A DNA stretch of 64,000 nt, taken from NCBI RefSeq assembly GCF_029784155.1, contig NW_026598422.1, positions 62,001-126,000 of the forward strand. Reading direction: 5' to 3'. The notes under the pieces were generated by a model. The model made no database searches and was not told the origin of the DNA. It saw only the letters and a program-made list of their open reading frames with translations. The stretch is from Uranotaenia lowii. Its lineage: Eukaryota; Arthropoda; Insecta; Diptera; Culicidae. Made by a program: the position numbers and the translations under genes. Positions 1 to 11,342 of the stretch are shown piece by piece; the first letter of the stretch is position 1; each line of letters starts with the position of its first letter.

Positions 1-290
1 TAATCTTTAGATTGCCCTACTAAAAAGGACATCACTTTTCACCGCTAGGCCGATAAATCAAAGTAACAAACAAAAATTACGGTGGTTAATCTCTTCATAA
101 AATTAAATAACTTTGGCCAAAAAGAAATAAAAAAACACGACATCATAGCATCGGTGGTTGGTCACTATCAGACTATCGACCGTACCGTTTCGCATGCAAA
201 CCCCGCATGTAACGAATGCGAAGATAACAAACTGAGAAGACTTAAACATCGATAGATGCGTTTCTGAGTTAAAGGGAGCTTATCTGAGCG

Positions 291-446
291 ATCACATACC
301 ATCTTTTTTGTTCGTCCGCACTACAAGTTCTCGCTTGTGGGGCGGACCACGCTAAGCCTACTAATGTGTGGTGGTAGATGCAACTCTATCTGTATCTACC
401 ACTTCATAGTAGTAGGCTCGTGAGGAACAAAAATTTGGTATGTGAT
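291..446 (+). other. Branched inverted repeat in satellite unit 1 (candidate structured RNA)
   Basis: Seen directly: 291-301 is complementary to 436-446 (11 bp) and 305-313 to 425-433 (9 bp), forming an outer stem. Inside are two arms. Arm 1 pairs 314-319 with 342-347, plus 323-327 with 334-338, around a 6-nt loop. Arm 2 pairs 348-351 with 419-422, 355-363 with 410-418, and 365-379 with 394-408, with two mismatches and some wobble pairs around a 14-nt loop. Arm 2 (355-418, about 64 nt) has pre-miRNA-like dimensions. It could be a small-RNA precursor, a structured ncRNA gene, or a DNA cruciform. The transcribed strand is not determined, since the complement folds similarly. No hammerhead core was found. 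Confidence 0.6.
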
Positions 447-834
447 GGTATGCTTCTAGACAAATTCTACCCGCTCATTTTCACCATCTTTCATTTCTTC
501 TAACCTTCTATCCATCTATATAAAAAAAAAAAAAAAAAATTTCATAATCTTTAGATTGCCCTACTAAAAAGGACATCACTTTTCACCGCTAGGCCGATAA
601 ATCAAAGTAACAAACAAAAATTACGGTGGTTAATCTCTTCATAAAATTAAATAACTTTGGCCAAAAAGAAATAAAAAAACACGACATCATAGCATCGGTG
701 GTTGGTCACTATCAGACTATCGACCGTACCGTTTCGCATGCAAACCCCGCATGTAACGAATGCGAAGATAACAAACTGAGAAGACTTAAACATCGATAGA
801 TGCGTTTCTGAGTTAAAGGGAGCTTATCTGAGCG

Positions 835-990
835 ATCACATACCATCTTTTTTGTTCGTCCGCACTACAAGTTCTCGCTTGTGGGGCGGACCACGCTAAG
901 CCTACTAATGTGTGGTGGTAGATGCAACTCTATCTGTATCTACCACTTCATAGTAGTAGGCTCGTGAGGAACAAAAATTTGGTATGTGAT
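835..990 (+). other. Branched inverted repeat, satellite unit 2
   Basis: Same nested stems as in unit 1, offset by 544 bp; no base change was noticed. Confidence 0.6.
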
Positions 991-1381
991 GGTATGCTTC
1001 TAGACAAATTCTACCCGCTCATTTTCACCATCTTTCATTTCTTCTAACCTTCTATCCATCTATATAAAAAAAAAAAAAAAAAAAAATTTCATAATCTTTA
1101 GATTGCCCTACTAAAAAGGACATCACTTTTCACCGCTAGGCCGATAAATCAAAGTAACAAACAAAAATTACGGTGGTTAATCTCTTCATAAAATTAAATA
1201 ACTTTGGCCAAAAAGAAATAAAAAAACACGACATCATAGCATCGGTGGTTGGTCACTATCAGACTATCGACCGTACCGTTTCGCATGCAAACCCCGCATG
1301 TAACGAATGCGAAGATAACAAACTGAGAAGACTTAAACATCGATAGATGCGTTTCTGAGTTAAAGGGAGCTTATCTGAGCG

Positions 1382-1537
1382 ATCACATACCATCTTTTTT
1401 GTTCGTCCGCACTACAAGTTCTCGCTTGTGGGGCGGACCACGCTAAGCCTACTAATGTGTGGTGGTAGATGCAACTCTATCTGTATCTACCACTTCATAG
1501 TAGTAGGCTCGTGAGGAACAAAAATTTGGTATGTGAT
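1382..1537 (+). other. Branched inverted repeat, satellite unit 3
   Basis: Same nested stems, offset by 1091 bp from unit 1. The fourth, truncated unit ends before this module. Confidence 0.6.
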
Positions 1538-1740
1538 GGTATGCTTCTAGACAAATTCTACCCGCTCATTTTCACCATCTTTCATTTCTTCTAACCTTCT
1601 ATCCATCTATATAAAAAAAAAAAAAAAAAAATTTCATAATCTTTAGATTGCCCTACTAAAAAGGACATCACTTTTCACCGCTAGGCCGATAAATCAAAGT
1701 AACAAACAAAAATTACGGTGGTTAATCTCTTCATAAAATT

Positions 1741-3120
1741 TTTTTTCAACTTTTTGAATTTTTCATCTATTTGTCAGTTTTGAGTACTTTATAAGTTTTT
1801 CAAAAAACTTTTGTTTTTATTGTTGCATTTAATCACCATTTCAGAACATAAAAGCGTTTTTATGGTGTTTTTCTGAATTAAAATGGTCCTGTTATAACAA
1901 AAACTAAAAGGTAATGTTGTTTCTAAAAACCGTTCGATTTTGGCACATGTGCCGAAATCGGATGTTGCCAAAATCGAATTTTGCCAAAATCGAATGTTGC
2001 CGAAAACGAACGGGGTCTGTATTTGGTGCTGAAAAGAACTGAAGGTTGAAACTATGTTATTCTTATTAAAAATTTAGATTTAAGGGCTTATGTGTCAAGT
2101 ACACAAAAATTCAGAATTTAAAAACAAAGACAAATTTGTTAAAAATATTCCTAAAATTTAAATAATTTGACAATTAAATTCAGCAAGTTAATAAGAGATT
2201 AGAAAAATAAAACTGTACTTCAAAAATCGATAAACTTATTTGAAAATTAAAACTAAGTATGAAAATTAAAAAGATAAGTTTTTGAAACTTTTCAGAAGTT
2301 TTTTTTTTTAGATTACACGTTTCACCATAACCATTTACAGAATTTAATTGATGGCTCAAGGCAACAGCATTTTGGTGCTTATTTTTTAATGATTGATTTG
2401 GTAGATATTAGCGTACTGAACTCGAATCTTCCTTAAAATTTGGTCGAACACATTTAGTTTTCGTGATAAGGAGTTTTAAAATGTATCAATTTTAAGTTAA
2501 ATCAAACATTGATAACTGATTGACTTACAAACCTGCATTTATGAAAAATTTTATTCTGATTCTGTTTATCATACTTCATCCAAAAAGGGATTAATATTAT
2601 ATTATTATATAAATGATGCATGATCAAAAAAGTAAAATTCAATAGTAAAAAAATGGAAACATATCATTACAAATATTTTTGACATTACTGAAGCAAATGT
2701 TCAAAAAAACTTGATTTCATTAAACAATTTTTTTGAAACCTGCAAAAAGATTATACTTATGATTTAAAAAAAATTTAAATTCAGTTTGGTTTAAAACTAT
2801 TTGAGAATTTGATAAATGGAAAAATGTAAAAAAAAACATAAAACTTCTGCAATTTTTTCACAGTACTCAAAATTGCTTGAAGTCTTGAAGAAAGTTGATA
2901 ATTCATATAAAACTTTTATTTTAAAATGATATGTTTTTTATTTGAGTTTTTGTAAAAAAAAGTGCAGAAATTTCAATAACAAAATCTGATAGAAATATAG
3001 CATATTAAGACTCAGGGTACCTACCCAAATCGGTAGAAATTACTTTTTAAATTCATTGCACCTCAGAAAAATGTAAATTTTGTCGCCTTGTGTAGATTAT
3101 ATATTGTGTTGAAATAAGAC
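1741..3120. other. AT-rich non-coding stretch with a small 16-bp tandem repeat
   Basis: No gene is visible. At about 1951-2014 there are four imperfect 16-bp units of the form GCCRAAATCGRATKTT, probably the end of an eroded MITE. The rest is A/T-rich with homopolymer runs. Confidence 0.6.
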
Positions 3121-3257
3121 GAGATACATTTGAAGTGAGAGGTAACACGTGATAAGTGTGAAGTAAAAAATGTGACTTTAGAAATGAGATGTAAGACGTG
3201 AAAAGTAAGAAATAAAAAGTGAGACGTAAGACTTGAGAAGTGTGACGTGAGAAGTGA
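3121..3257 (+). repeat. Degenerate heptamer minisatellite, GTGAGAC-like
   Basis: From 3181 the sequence divides into eleven 7-mers of consensus GAMGTRA (rotated, GTRAGAM). The preceding 60 bp also falls into 7-mers with more divergence. The heptamer differs mainly at one position from the NTGAGAC heptamers at 26755-27195. Confidence 0.7.
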
Positions 3258-4747
3258 TCTTTATAAGCCTTTTTTTAAATTTAAAATGGACTACAAATGT
3301 TTCTAGGGACCTAATTATCACTCGAAAAGCATGGTTGCATCGATCTCACGCTAATGCACTCGCCATTCAATTAAAAGCTTGGCCAAAACAGGCGTTTTTT
3401 TTGCACCTCAAAACCCCTATAATGCTGTCCAGATGCAATAAACCACAATCCGCATCAATCGAACCAATTAAAATTTTATTGCCATCGATCTATGCTAAAT
3501 TGGACTAGACCTAGCGCACACCGGAAGAAGCCCATTATGCTTGGAGCGAAAATGAGCGGAACAACTAAATCGGAAATGCATCTATGCCATCAATTCAAAC
3601 CAGGTAGGGTCACAACGGGGTAGAAGACCCAGCGGGGCTAAAGCAATATGTGTTATAATTGATCCTAATAAATCCGCGAATAGCACAACGTATTTGGGAA
3701 GCTGGAAGGTGCACCAAACCACTAAATCGCATTAAGTTTTCAGCATACCCCACCTCGACTGGAATCAAATACATATTTGTGTTTGATTGGACCCAGCAGC
3801 CGGATTGAGAATGGAAAAATTGGCGGCAGGAAGACCCCGCCCCCCATCACTAGAGCATACAATTCCGTGTTATAATAATGCTTTATCTAATTTGCACGTC
3901 ATAAATTTTAAATTTATTCCGCGCCGATTCTTTTTTTGCGGGTTGTCGCGTGTTTGCGACCAATCATTAGGTTATTCATTCGTAACGAAATGCGACTATG
4001 TTTGGGCGATGATGCTGTTGCCCGGTTTCACATTTGTGAGTATATTTCTATTGACCAGAAAGGTATTAGAATGGGTTAGATCGAAAAAATTTGAAAAAGT
4101 TTAGTAGATGACTATTTGATATTGGTCTACATATAAAAATCAGCTGTGGAAAGGAAGTAATTGATTCGATGTATCAAAAACCTCTTTTCTACACGAAGAC
4201 AGAGAAGAATGCTAAAAAAAACAAGTTCATCTCATAGAAGTACATTAGAAGGCTTACTCGTGCAAGATTTTGCTCGATATTGTTCAAAACGTTTTACTCC
4301 GGTTGATTTTGTGCATAGCGTGTCTTAAAAGAATAATGTAAAACCGCTCAATAAAAACATCTTCACAATGGCTACTGAAAATATCTTTATAAACGATTTG
4401 AACTACCATTTCCATTACGTTTTTATGTAACCTGGGAATATAAGTGTGCTAATTCTGGGAGTTCCCGGTTATTTGAAAAAATAAATTAGGATTTCGTAGA
4501 CCGGGATTCTTTATTCTACTCCGAAAAATTCCCGCTCTTTATGTTTTCATTGGGGTAGCTTTATAAGCTCTGGAACCTTTCATCTATGATTTTATTTAAG
4601 CTTAGTTAAGATTTCCAGACACCTTAACTTTGTTTTACGGTTAAAAAAAGGACAATTCGCCGGGTCATATAGACCCGATTTACAACTGAACCGATTTTCA
4701 TATATGTACCATTTTGAAATTGTCTACATGTTTACTTACTATCTACT
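3258..4747. other. Non-coding stretch without recognisable features
   Basis: Moderately AT-rich, low repetition. Short ORFs (for example 3787-4104) have no recognisable domain and no supporting context. It may be old intergenic or intronic DNA. Confidence 0.4.
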
Positions 4748-4965
4748 TAGGGGATAATGAGGCATAATGGCCAGCATAAGAAGGAAGCTTATCTTACCAT
4801 AGAAAACGGCTATAATGTGTGAGTTATATCATTGTTTCGTGTTTAGACACTGAAAAGTTTCATTTTCTATATCTATGGCTAAAACTTGAAAAAGTAGTTG
4901 AGAACGCCTTTTAGAATTGTTTGCCGAAAGATGAAAAACAGTCACTGTATTGGCATCATATCGAA

Positions 4966-5456
4966 ACCAACACCTTTCCACTTACATGGAAAAGAGTAAA
5001 CAGTGAACCACACATGCTCGCACCAAATCGATCAGGATACCGTAAAAGATATAGCACCACAACAGCTCTAACAAGAGTGACTCACGATATCTACAATAAC
5101 CCAGGTGGTAACAAGTGCACCGTTATGATCCTGATTGATTTTTCACTCGCCTTCAATTGTGTTCAACACCATCTTCTGCGATCAAAACTTCTTCATGAAT
5201 TCGGGTTTTCCACTGATGCCTGTGATTTAATTTCGTCGTTTTTAAGTCACCGATCACAAGTGGTTAAATGTGGACAACAATATTCATCTGAGCAAAGAAT
5301 GATCGATGGAACACCACAAGGTTCATGCCTGAGTGCCTTGTTATTCAGCCTTTACATCGACAGTATTGTCAAAGATCTTAAGTGTCAATATCACCTATAT
5401 GCAGATGATCTGCAAATCTATACATCGGGTTCCATCAACAGCTTGAATAACATGAT
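4966..5456 (+). pseudogene. Reverse transcriptase fragment (LINE)
   Basis: Encodes part of a non-LTR reverse transcriptase. Visible RT motifs in order: a GYRKRYSTTTAL block, ILIDFSLAFNCV (motif A, catalytic D kept but the usual 'KAFD' changed), TPQGSCLSALLFSLYID (motif B), and YHLYADDLQIY (motif C, YADD intact). The endonuclease and the RT N-terminus are missing. The frame stays open to 5490, but the last residues are not RT-like; family similarity ends near 5456 at the junction with a Tc1-like remnant. Non-functional. Confidence 0.85.
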
Positions 5457-5499
5457 TACTTTGGTAGATTTTGGCAGATTTTTTTTATAGTTCTCACCT

Positions 5500-6052
5500 T
5501 AAAATATAATTTTTGAATGAATTTATTAAAAAACAACAATTCCTCAGCTTCCAAATGAACCCTTCAGATATGCAATACGATGTTAGATGAGAAAGATATG
5601 AATAAAATAAATTTGCATGTTTTTATAAGAATGATCCCAAACTTACCATACAAAGAGGTGATCCCAAACTTTTGGACGATAACTCAAGTGTCTATTTTAT
5701 TAATTAAAAATACATTCTTGAATTTTTTCTCAAAATTTTTTGATTGTGTTTTGAGAAGTAAAGAACAGGAATTCTAATGCCACTCAAATTTTGAGATTTG
5801 GTCCACCCTATCCCGAGATGATCGGCTTTGAATATTAAGTGCGATTTTTGGAAAATGTTATAACTTTAGGTTAAGTTTTAAGTTCAAAACTAAAACATTA
5901 TATTTGGGCAAAATACCTCCGAGATAGCTATTGCTCATTATCTTTCAAATGAGATCAGAAGATTTGCAATATGTCCTAAGACGGCTGAGATATGAACGAT
6001 CAAAATTTGCATGTTTTTTAGTGGGTGATCCCAAACTTTTGGCCGGCAGTGT
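5500..6052. mobile_element. Tc1/mariner-type MITE remnant inside the LINE
   Basis: The right end at 6021-6052 reads GGTGATCCCAAACTTTTGG...CAGTG followed by TA, resembling the Tc1-type terminal pattern CAGTG...CCAAAAGTTTGGGATCACC with a TA target. A second, diverged copy of the same subterminal block lies at about 5570-5680. A clean left terminus was not found. Confidence 0.55.
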
Positions 6053-6334
6053 ACAAATCAAAAACAGCATTATGGGCCATGATCTACCAGAGAACTATCA
6101 CCAACGCATTCGTTGTTTTATGCGTAACTTGTACTACGAAGGCGCCCCTGAATATCTGCAAAGTGAAATGCAAAGAACGCGGAGTGATAGATCCAAATCC
6201 TTCGTTGTACCTCAACAAACCACAACATCTAGGAAAAGTATCCTGATTTATGGCGCGTCTCACTGGAACCTACTCCCAATAGAAACCAGATCAGCGGAAT
6301 CCATGGCAGTCTTCAAGCGAAAGCTCAGACAGTG
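6053..6334 (+). pseudogene. LINE ORF2 C-terminal region
   Basis: Reads in frame to a stop at 6333-6335. It carries the post-RT C-terminal signature of CR1/Jockey-like ORF2: an 'APEYLQSEM' block, then 'YGASHWNLLPIETRSAES' and 'FKRKLRQ' before the stop. It belongs to the same LINE as the RT fragment upstream; the thumb region between them is missing or replaced by the MITE remnant. Ends about 130 bp before the (TTA)n tail. Confidence 0.75.
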
Positions 6335-6580
6335 ATATTTGAACCTACAGAACCAGAGTTTTGTATTATTCAATATCCTAAATTGTATTTCCTTGACCTT
6401 GTGCAATAGTAACATATAACTTTAAGGTTACCTTAATTTCAATGAATAAATTATTATTATTATTATATATGAAACCTCCCCCCATGGAGCAGTATAAGCA
6501 CCATTAATCGAGGCAAGATAAGCGTTTTCCGCCGTAGAATCTAGCAGCGAATTCACAGTCCAGTCGATACTCAATAATTA

Positions 6581-7274
6581 CACTGAACCCAAATTCACTC
6601 TTAAAATACACATGAATTTTCACTGAAAAACAAGGATCCAGTGATTTTCTTCCATTCAAGTGCGATATATACATTTCACTTGGCAATCACTTAAACTTCA
6701 AGTGAATTCATCCACATTCACTTCAGTCGTCACTTGAATTTGAAGTGAGAAAAAATATTCACTTCCCCATCACTTGAATTTCAAGTGAATGTCAGGTTGT
6801 AATTGTGTTTATTTTCAGAGTTCAAAATGGCAAATTCTAAAGAGCAGCATTTAAAGCTTATGCTGGATTTAGATTTTTCCAATTCTTTAAAAGGCGATTT
6901 TGGCGGTAGTTTGTGTTAAACGTGATGTAAGAAAAAGTTATTTAAAGGTGTTATCATGTTTCAGCTTGTGGGTTGAACGGGACAGATTTTCGGGTTTGCA
7001 GCAGGGAAGATTTAGAAGTCGCACTATCCGCAGTAAATTAATGGCAAAAGCGTAATGTAAGTATTTGAAATCGTAGTGCTGTTCTATAAATGTTCTTTTA
7101 TTTAAAAACGCGAGAGATAATTAACTAGAAACATACTTAGAAACTCAGATAAATTTCACTCGAACATCATAGTGTAATTCACTTGACCCATCACTTAAAA
7201 TTCAAACGAAATTACGTATGGCGAGAATTCACTACAGATGTCACTAATTTTTTAAGTGAAAATTATTTTGGGTG
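6581..7274 (+). mobile_element. TA-flanked element E1 with subterminal CACTTGAA repeats and an intron-like core
   Basis: Flanked by TA (6579-6580 and 7275-7276). Ends are CACTGAACCCAAATT on the left and, inverted, CACCCAAAATAATT on the right. Subterminal regions hold many copies of CACTTGAA/TTCAAGTG in both orientations. The core has an ATG at 6827; a GT at 6906 and an AG at 6963-6964 define a 59-bp intron-like segment. Joining 6827-6905 to 6965-7041 gives an open frame of 51 codons ending in TAA. Unspliced, the ATG frame has 30 codons. The splice is a prediction. Confidence 0.65.
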
Positions 7275-7336
7275 TATGTTTTTGTTCTTCGAATGTTTCT
7301 TTTCAAGAGCGAGCAAAGGCGCTATATTCAAGGCAA

Positions 7337-7480
7337 GGTTGCCGAAATCACAGAAAAATCTTAAATTTTATAAAGTTTTAAACCAATTTTCATCATAGAA
7401 TCTGTGTCACAGACTCAAAATTTTGGAAATATTCACAGATTTCACAAAATTTCAAAATTTTGGACGTTTTTTTTAATTAA
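7337..7480 (-). mobile_element. Truncated hAT-type MITE end
   Basis: Begins CAAGGTTGCCGAAATCACAG and matches, inverted, the right end of the intact MITE at 18738-19117, including the TCTGTGTCACAG block. The other end is missing. Confidence 0.65.
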
Positions 7481-7497
7481 GTTTTTTTTATGTTATA

Positions 7498-9660
7498 ACT
7501 AGCTGACCCGGTGTGCTTTGCTACACCTTTCAAAAACAAATGATATTTTCAGAAATTATAGAATTTTTTATTATTTAATTGGCATTATTTTGAATCAGTT
7601 TATAACATAATTCCAAATCAATCGCTATGAAATGAGAGGTGCAGCTGGAGTTTCGAATTGCTATACAAAGCTCAAATTAATTTTCTGAATCTTGATCTAG
7701 AAGTTCTAATAACATTAATCTGTTTCTTTAAGCATCGCCCTGAAAAAAGAGAGTCTCAAATTAATCTTACGCAAACAATCTAACGTATAAAATATGGTTG
7801 TTTTTGCTTGATATGTCCTGGATTTATGCTAGAAACTGATAAGAGAGCACCCCTGTCCTTCCCATCATCCCCTGCTGAATGGAGGTCGTGGTCTTTAATA
7901 ATAAAACCCATTTTTTTCGAGCCTAAAAATCTTCTTATATCAAATATAGTTCCATTGTTTGATAAGTTTTAAAGCATAACTTTCTTCCTTTTTCCTATTT
8001 TCCTTTCTTACTCTCTCTACACTGTAAAGTGTAAGGGTCTATAACAATCGTAGAAATAATCTCGTAACCAAGTACCTTTCCATGCCATATTTGTTTCCAT
8101 TTATTGGCTTCGTTAGGAAAAATAGAGAACCTATGCCAACAAAATTGTATTGGGCTATCCTCCCTCCTAACCTGTACCTACTCACTGGAAGGAGAATGGT
8201 GTGTCAGATAATCATAGAATCATACCAAAATGATGTCCATGTTAAGTTTTCTCCATTTCCGGATTTTGTAAAAAAAAAGTTAAATTTAAGTTTTCCTCTT
8301 CCCTTCCTATATTCCCAATTCTATCCTCTATTCCGTCTTCTATTCTATCCTATCTCGTATTTAAATACCAGCTCATACGAAATTTAGTTTTTTTTGCGTA
8401 GTAAATTCTTGAGTTATGCATAAACTTGAAAGAAAGAACCATCCCTCCTTCCGTTTTCCTCATTGAATGGAGGGAGGAGAATTTAATATTCATAAAAGTA
8501 TTTTTCGTACTCAAATACTTTATGAAACCAAAGTTGGTTTCATTTGCTCGATTAGTTCACGAATTATGCAAAAAATTTGTATGGAAGCCTTCATTCCCCC
8601 TTCATATCTTTCCGCTGAAAAAAGGTGGGGCTACCATTTATGATAGTAATATTTCTCTTATCCAAATACCCTCACATGCCAAGTATGTTTCCATTTGCTC
8701 AATCAGCTTTCCAGTTATACTAAAAATGGTAAGGGAGACCTCTCTTCATCCACCTCTTTGAAGGAGTGAGGAATACCAAATATTCACAGAAGCATTTCTC
8801 GTACCCAAATATCGTTCCATGCCAAATTTGATTCCATTTGCTGTTGTAGTTCTCGAGCTATGTAGTTTAAATTGTATGAAACCTCCCTCCCTCATTCATT
8901 TCTCCCCGCTGGAAGAAAGAAGGGGTCTCAAACAATCATTAGAACATAACACGTTCCCAAATACCGCCCATGCCAAATTTGGCTCCATTTTTAATTAGTT
9001 TTTGAGTTATGTAAAAATCATAAAAGAGGCCCCCTCCCCCTTTATATCTCCTCACTGGAAAGAGGGAGGGGTCTTAAATAATCATAGAAATATTTTTCGT
9101 ATCCAAATACCCTCCTATGCCAAATTTGGTTCCATTTGCTTAATAAGTTTTTGAGTTATGTCAAAAATTAAAAAGAGGGTCCCTCTCTCCTCTATATCTT
9201 CCTATTGTAATAAGGGAGGGGTCTCAAATAATCATAGAAATATTTTTCGTATCCAAATACCTTTCCATGCAAAATTTGGTTCCAATATCTTGATTAGTTT
9301 TCGAGATATATGAAAAATTGTAAGGTGGACCCCCTCCCCCCTTCCTATCACCCCACTGAGAGGAGGGAGGGGTACCGAATATTCGAAGAAACATTTCTCG
9401 TACCCAAATACCACCACATGCCAAATTTGATACCATTTACTTGATTGGTTCTCGAGTTATGCAAAAAATTGTCTTTTGTATGGGAGGCCCCTCCCCCCTT
9501 CATGAGAGAGGGAGGGGTCTTAAACCATAATAGGAACCTTCCCCGGCCTCTAATACCCCTACCTGCCAAGTTTCACGCAAATCGGTTTAGTAGTTTCCGA
9601 GTCTATAGGGAACAGACAGACAGACAGAAATTCATTTTTATATATATAGATAGATAGATT
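7498..9660 (+). repeat. Dispersed insect repeat with internal ~160-bp subrepeats
   Basis: Starts TAGCTGACCCGGTGTGCTTT and ends in an ACAGACAGACAG block followed by TATATATAGATAGATAGAT. This layout recurs in arthropod interspersed repeats of uncertain class. From about 8050 to 9600 there are successive diverged units of about 160 bp, each with 'ACCAAATAC..CATGCCAAATTTGGTTCCATTTG..AGTTATG' and a pyrimidine/purine-rich 'CCCTCCC..GGGAGGGGTCT' pair able to form a small stem. ORFs here are repeat artefacts. A fragment of the same repeat start is at about 40299. Confidence 0.75.
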
Positions 9661-10337
9661 AATTACGAATAATTATTTTTGAATTGGATAAAAAGATAAA
9701 ATGTTAATGTTAATTAATTTTTCTTGAGTAAAATGTTAAAACGATGCATTTTTACATGACTTTTTAATTAAATGAATAGAAAAACCATCACAAAAAACCG
9801 TCACAGCTAATTGAACGCAATTATAATACACAAAATCTCAATTTCTATGTATTTTTCCATATGTTTACGCTCTAACTTCATTTAAAAATCTGGAGAAGAA
9901 TTGTCTAATTTTAACACTAACTTCGTAATATTTTACATTTGATTCCTGTTTTGCGGTATATACCTTCCTGTTTTTATGCGTCTTCAACAATATGAATATT
10001 TGATGGGGCTGATTTAAAACGGAATTAAATAAATCTGCCTAAAATTAAAATAATGACTTTTAAATTTCATCATGCAATTCATTATGAGCTTCATGGCATT
10101 TTATTAATGATGGAGAGTTGAAGGCAGAGGCTTATTTTTTACTCTGCAATGTAATATGAAATAAAAATTCCAGTTCTGATACAAAATTTGGAAGTAATTT
10201 TTTTAATCAATTCTTACTTAATAACCTCAATTTTGTTGGTTTTTTCAATAATATTGGAAAGTTTTTATTGGTTCTATAAATAATATAAAGTTATTATAAA
10301 ATATAATCAAATTTAAACCTTTCACTAAAAATGTTTT
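9661..10337. other. AT-rich stretch, nothing recognised
   Basis: No ORF, TIR or tandem structure seen. Confidence 0.4.
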
Positions 10338-10521
10338 AATTTTTTTTATTTATTTATTTTTTATTTACATAGTATTCCGTTTCACGACATAACTTGACGA
10401 ACATAATTCCTAAAATTCACTCGGTTCATAGCAACCGTTCTCCAATTTCTCGGGCACCCCACGTTCGCCAGATCACGCTCCACTTGGTCTAACCACCTCG
10501 CTCGTTGCGCCCCCGCTCGTC
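10338..10521 (-). pseudogene. RTE-like LINE ORF C-terminus with 3' tail
   Basis: On the minus strand, from 10521 down to a TGA at 10382-10384, the frame reads RARWLDQVERDLANVG, then NWRTVAMNRVNFRNYVRQ. This matches the C-terminal 'RW.DqvE.Dl...gv.nWr..A.dR..wr..v' signature downstream of the RT in RTE-like LINEs. A short A/T-rich tail follows (10338-10376, TTTATTTATTTATT on the plus strand). 5'-truncated; about 45 codons remain. Confidence 0.7.
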
Positions 10522-11334
10522 TTGTTCATTCTTAGAGGAAATGATATACCTCAAAGGAAAACTAACTAAGAAAGAAATATTTTTGGTTTATCTATGTTAA
10601 ACCATTTGTTTTTTGTGTAGCAAAATCAAAAATCGAATTTCATAAACATTAAATTACAATGATGAAAAGAAAGTTGAAAAAGTTGGGCTATCAGTGGATA
10701 TCCTACGCTTCTGAAGTGTCTACTGAAAATTGATCACTTCAATGGGATATTCAACTGCGATTTAAATTTTTTACCATAAGGACAAAAAAATCTAGAATGA
10801 TCCATAAAATATGATCAAAAGATCTAAAAATTGAAGAAAATTGCAAATCACATGATTCCGTACATATGAAGTTAACGGCAATCTTCTGTTTTTTTTTCTA
10901 TCAAAGCGAATGAAAAAGATAATTCAAGATGAAGGCAATGCATTGTATGTCGTCAGCAGAAAAAATGTTTAAAATATTTCAGTCTTACAACAATATTCAC
11001 ATATTTGATTTTATTGATACTTGTCATTCCAATAAAATAAAAAAGGAGAATTTTGGAGCTCAGAAGTTGAAGGAATTTCAAAATTCAAAACCATTTGCTC
11101 GTGTAAATTAAGTAATATGAGGGAAAATGAGAGACAGATTTTTATAAAAAAAAGTTGCCTCTTTATTTCATTACGATGATCCAATTTTTAAATGTATATC
11201 AGCTAAATGGCCAGCAAATTCAAATTCAACACTCTAAGTTACTCAACAATGGTTATTTGAAAAAAAAAAAAAAAATAGTTCCAGGGAATGGCAAGTTACA
11301 GCTGTTTGAGTTTGAAGGTGCGATTTTTTTTTCA
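10522..11334. other. AT-rich stretch without recognisable genes
   Basis: Only short chance ORFs, such as 10929-11111. An A-run at about 11262-11275 is present. Confidence 0.4.
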
Positions 11335-11342
11335 ACCATGGG

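Larger units (their letters stand above)
1..1740. repeat. Tandem satellite, 526 bp plus a variable poly(A) tract
   Basis: Units begin at 1, 545, 1092 and 1637; the fourth stops abruptly after about 104 bp near 1740. Spacings are 544, 547 and 545 bp. These differences equal the length differences of a single A-tract in each unit (18, 21 and 19 A), so outside that tract the copies look identical. This implies recent amplification or strong homogenisation. Each unit carries a hairpin at 189-222 (arms TTCGCAT/ATGCGAA) and a long branched inverted repeat (291-446 in unit 1). No ORF of note. The array enters from the left window edge, so its full length is unknown. Confidence 0.97.
4963..6470 (+). 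mobile_element. Decayed CR1/Jockey-type non-LTR retrotransposon
   Basis: An inserted LINE fragment with an N-terminally truncated reverse transcriptase, an internal MITE remnant, a C-terminal end and a (TTA)n tail at 6446-6468. The tail is typical of CR1/L2/Jockey-like elements. Flanks show a possible short TSD (ATcGAAACC at about 4963 versus ATGAAACC at about 6469). Confidence 0.75.
4750..6578 (+). mobile_element. MITE copy 1, split by a LINE (two parts: 4750-4962 and 6471-6578)
   Basis: 4750-4962 aligns by eye with 24978-25180, and 6478-6560 aligns with 25195-25250; shared words include the segment around GCAGTATAAGCACCATTAATC. The intervening sequence is an inserted LINE. The left end begins TAGGGGATAATGAGGC; a related inverted end (TAGGGAAAAAGAGGAC) lies near 25653-25672 in copy 2, suggesting a TA-flanked TIR element. 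The right part is further disrupted by a TA element at 6581-7274. Confidence 0.6.

Noticed and set aside
1..1740. Possible CRISPR array or hammerhead ribozyme satellite
   Set aside because: Units are 545-bp direct repeats with no spacers, and no CTGANGA...GAAA hammerhead core was found.
3787..4104. 105-residue ORF as a small gene
   Set aside because: No domain or compositional support; begins at a non-ATG alternative start.
9224..9569. Overlapping minus-strand ORFs of 61-73 residues
   Set aside because: They follow the ~160-bp subrepeats of the dispersed repeat and have no independent support.
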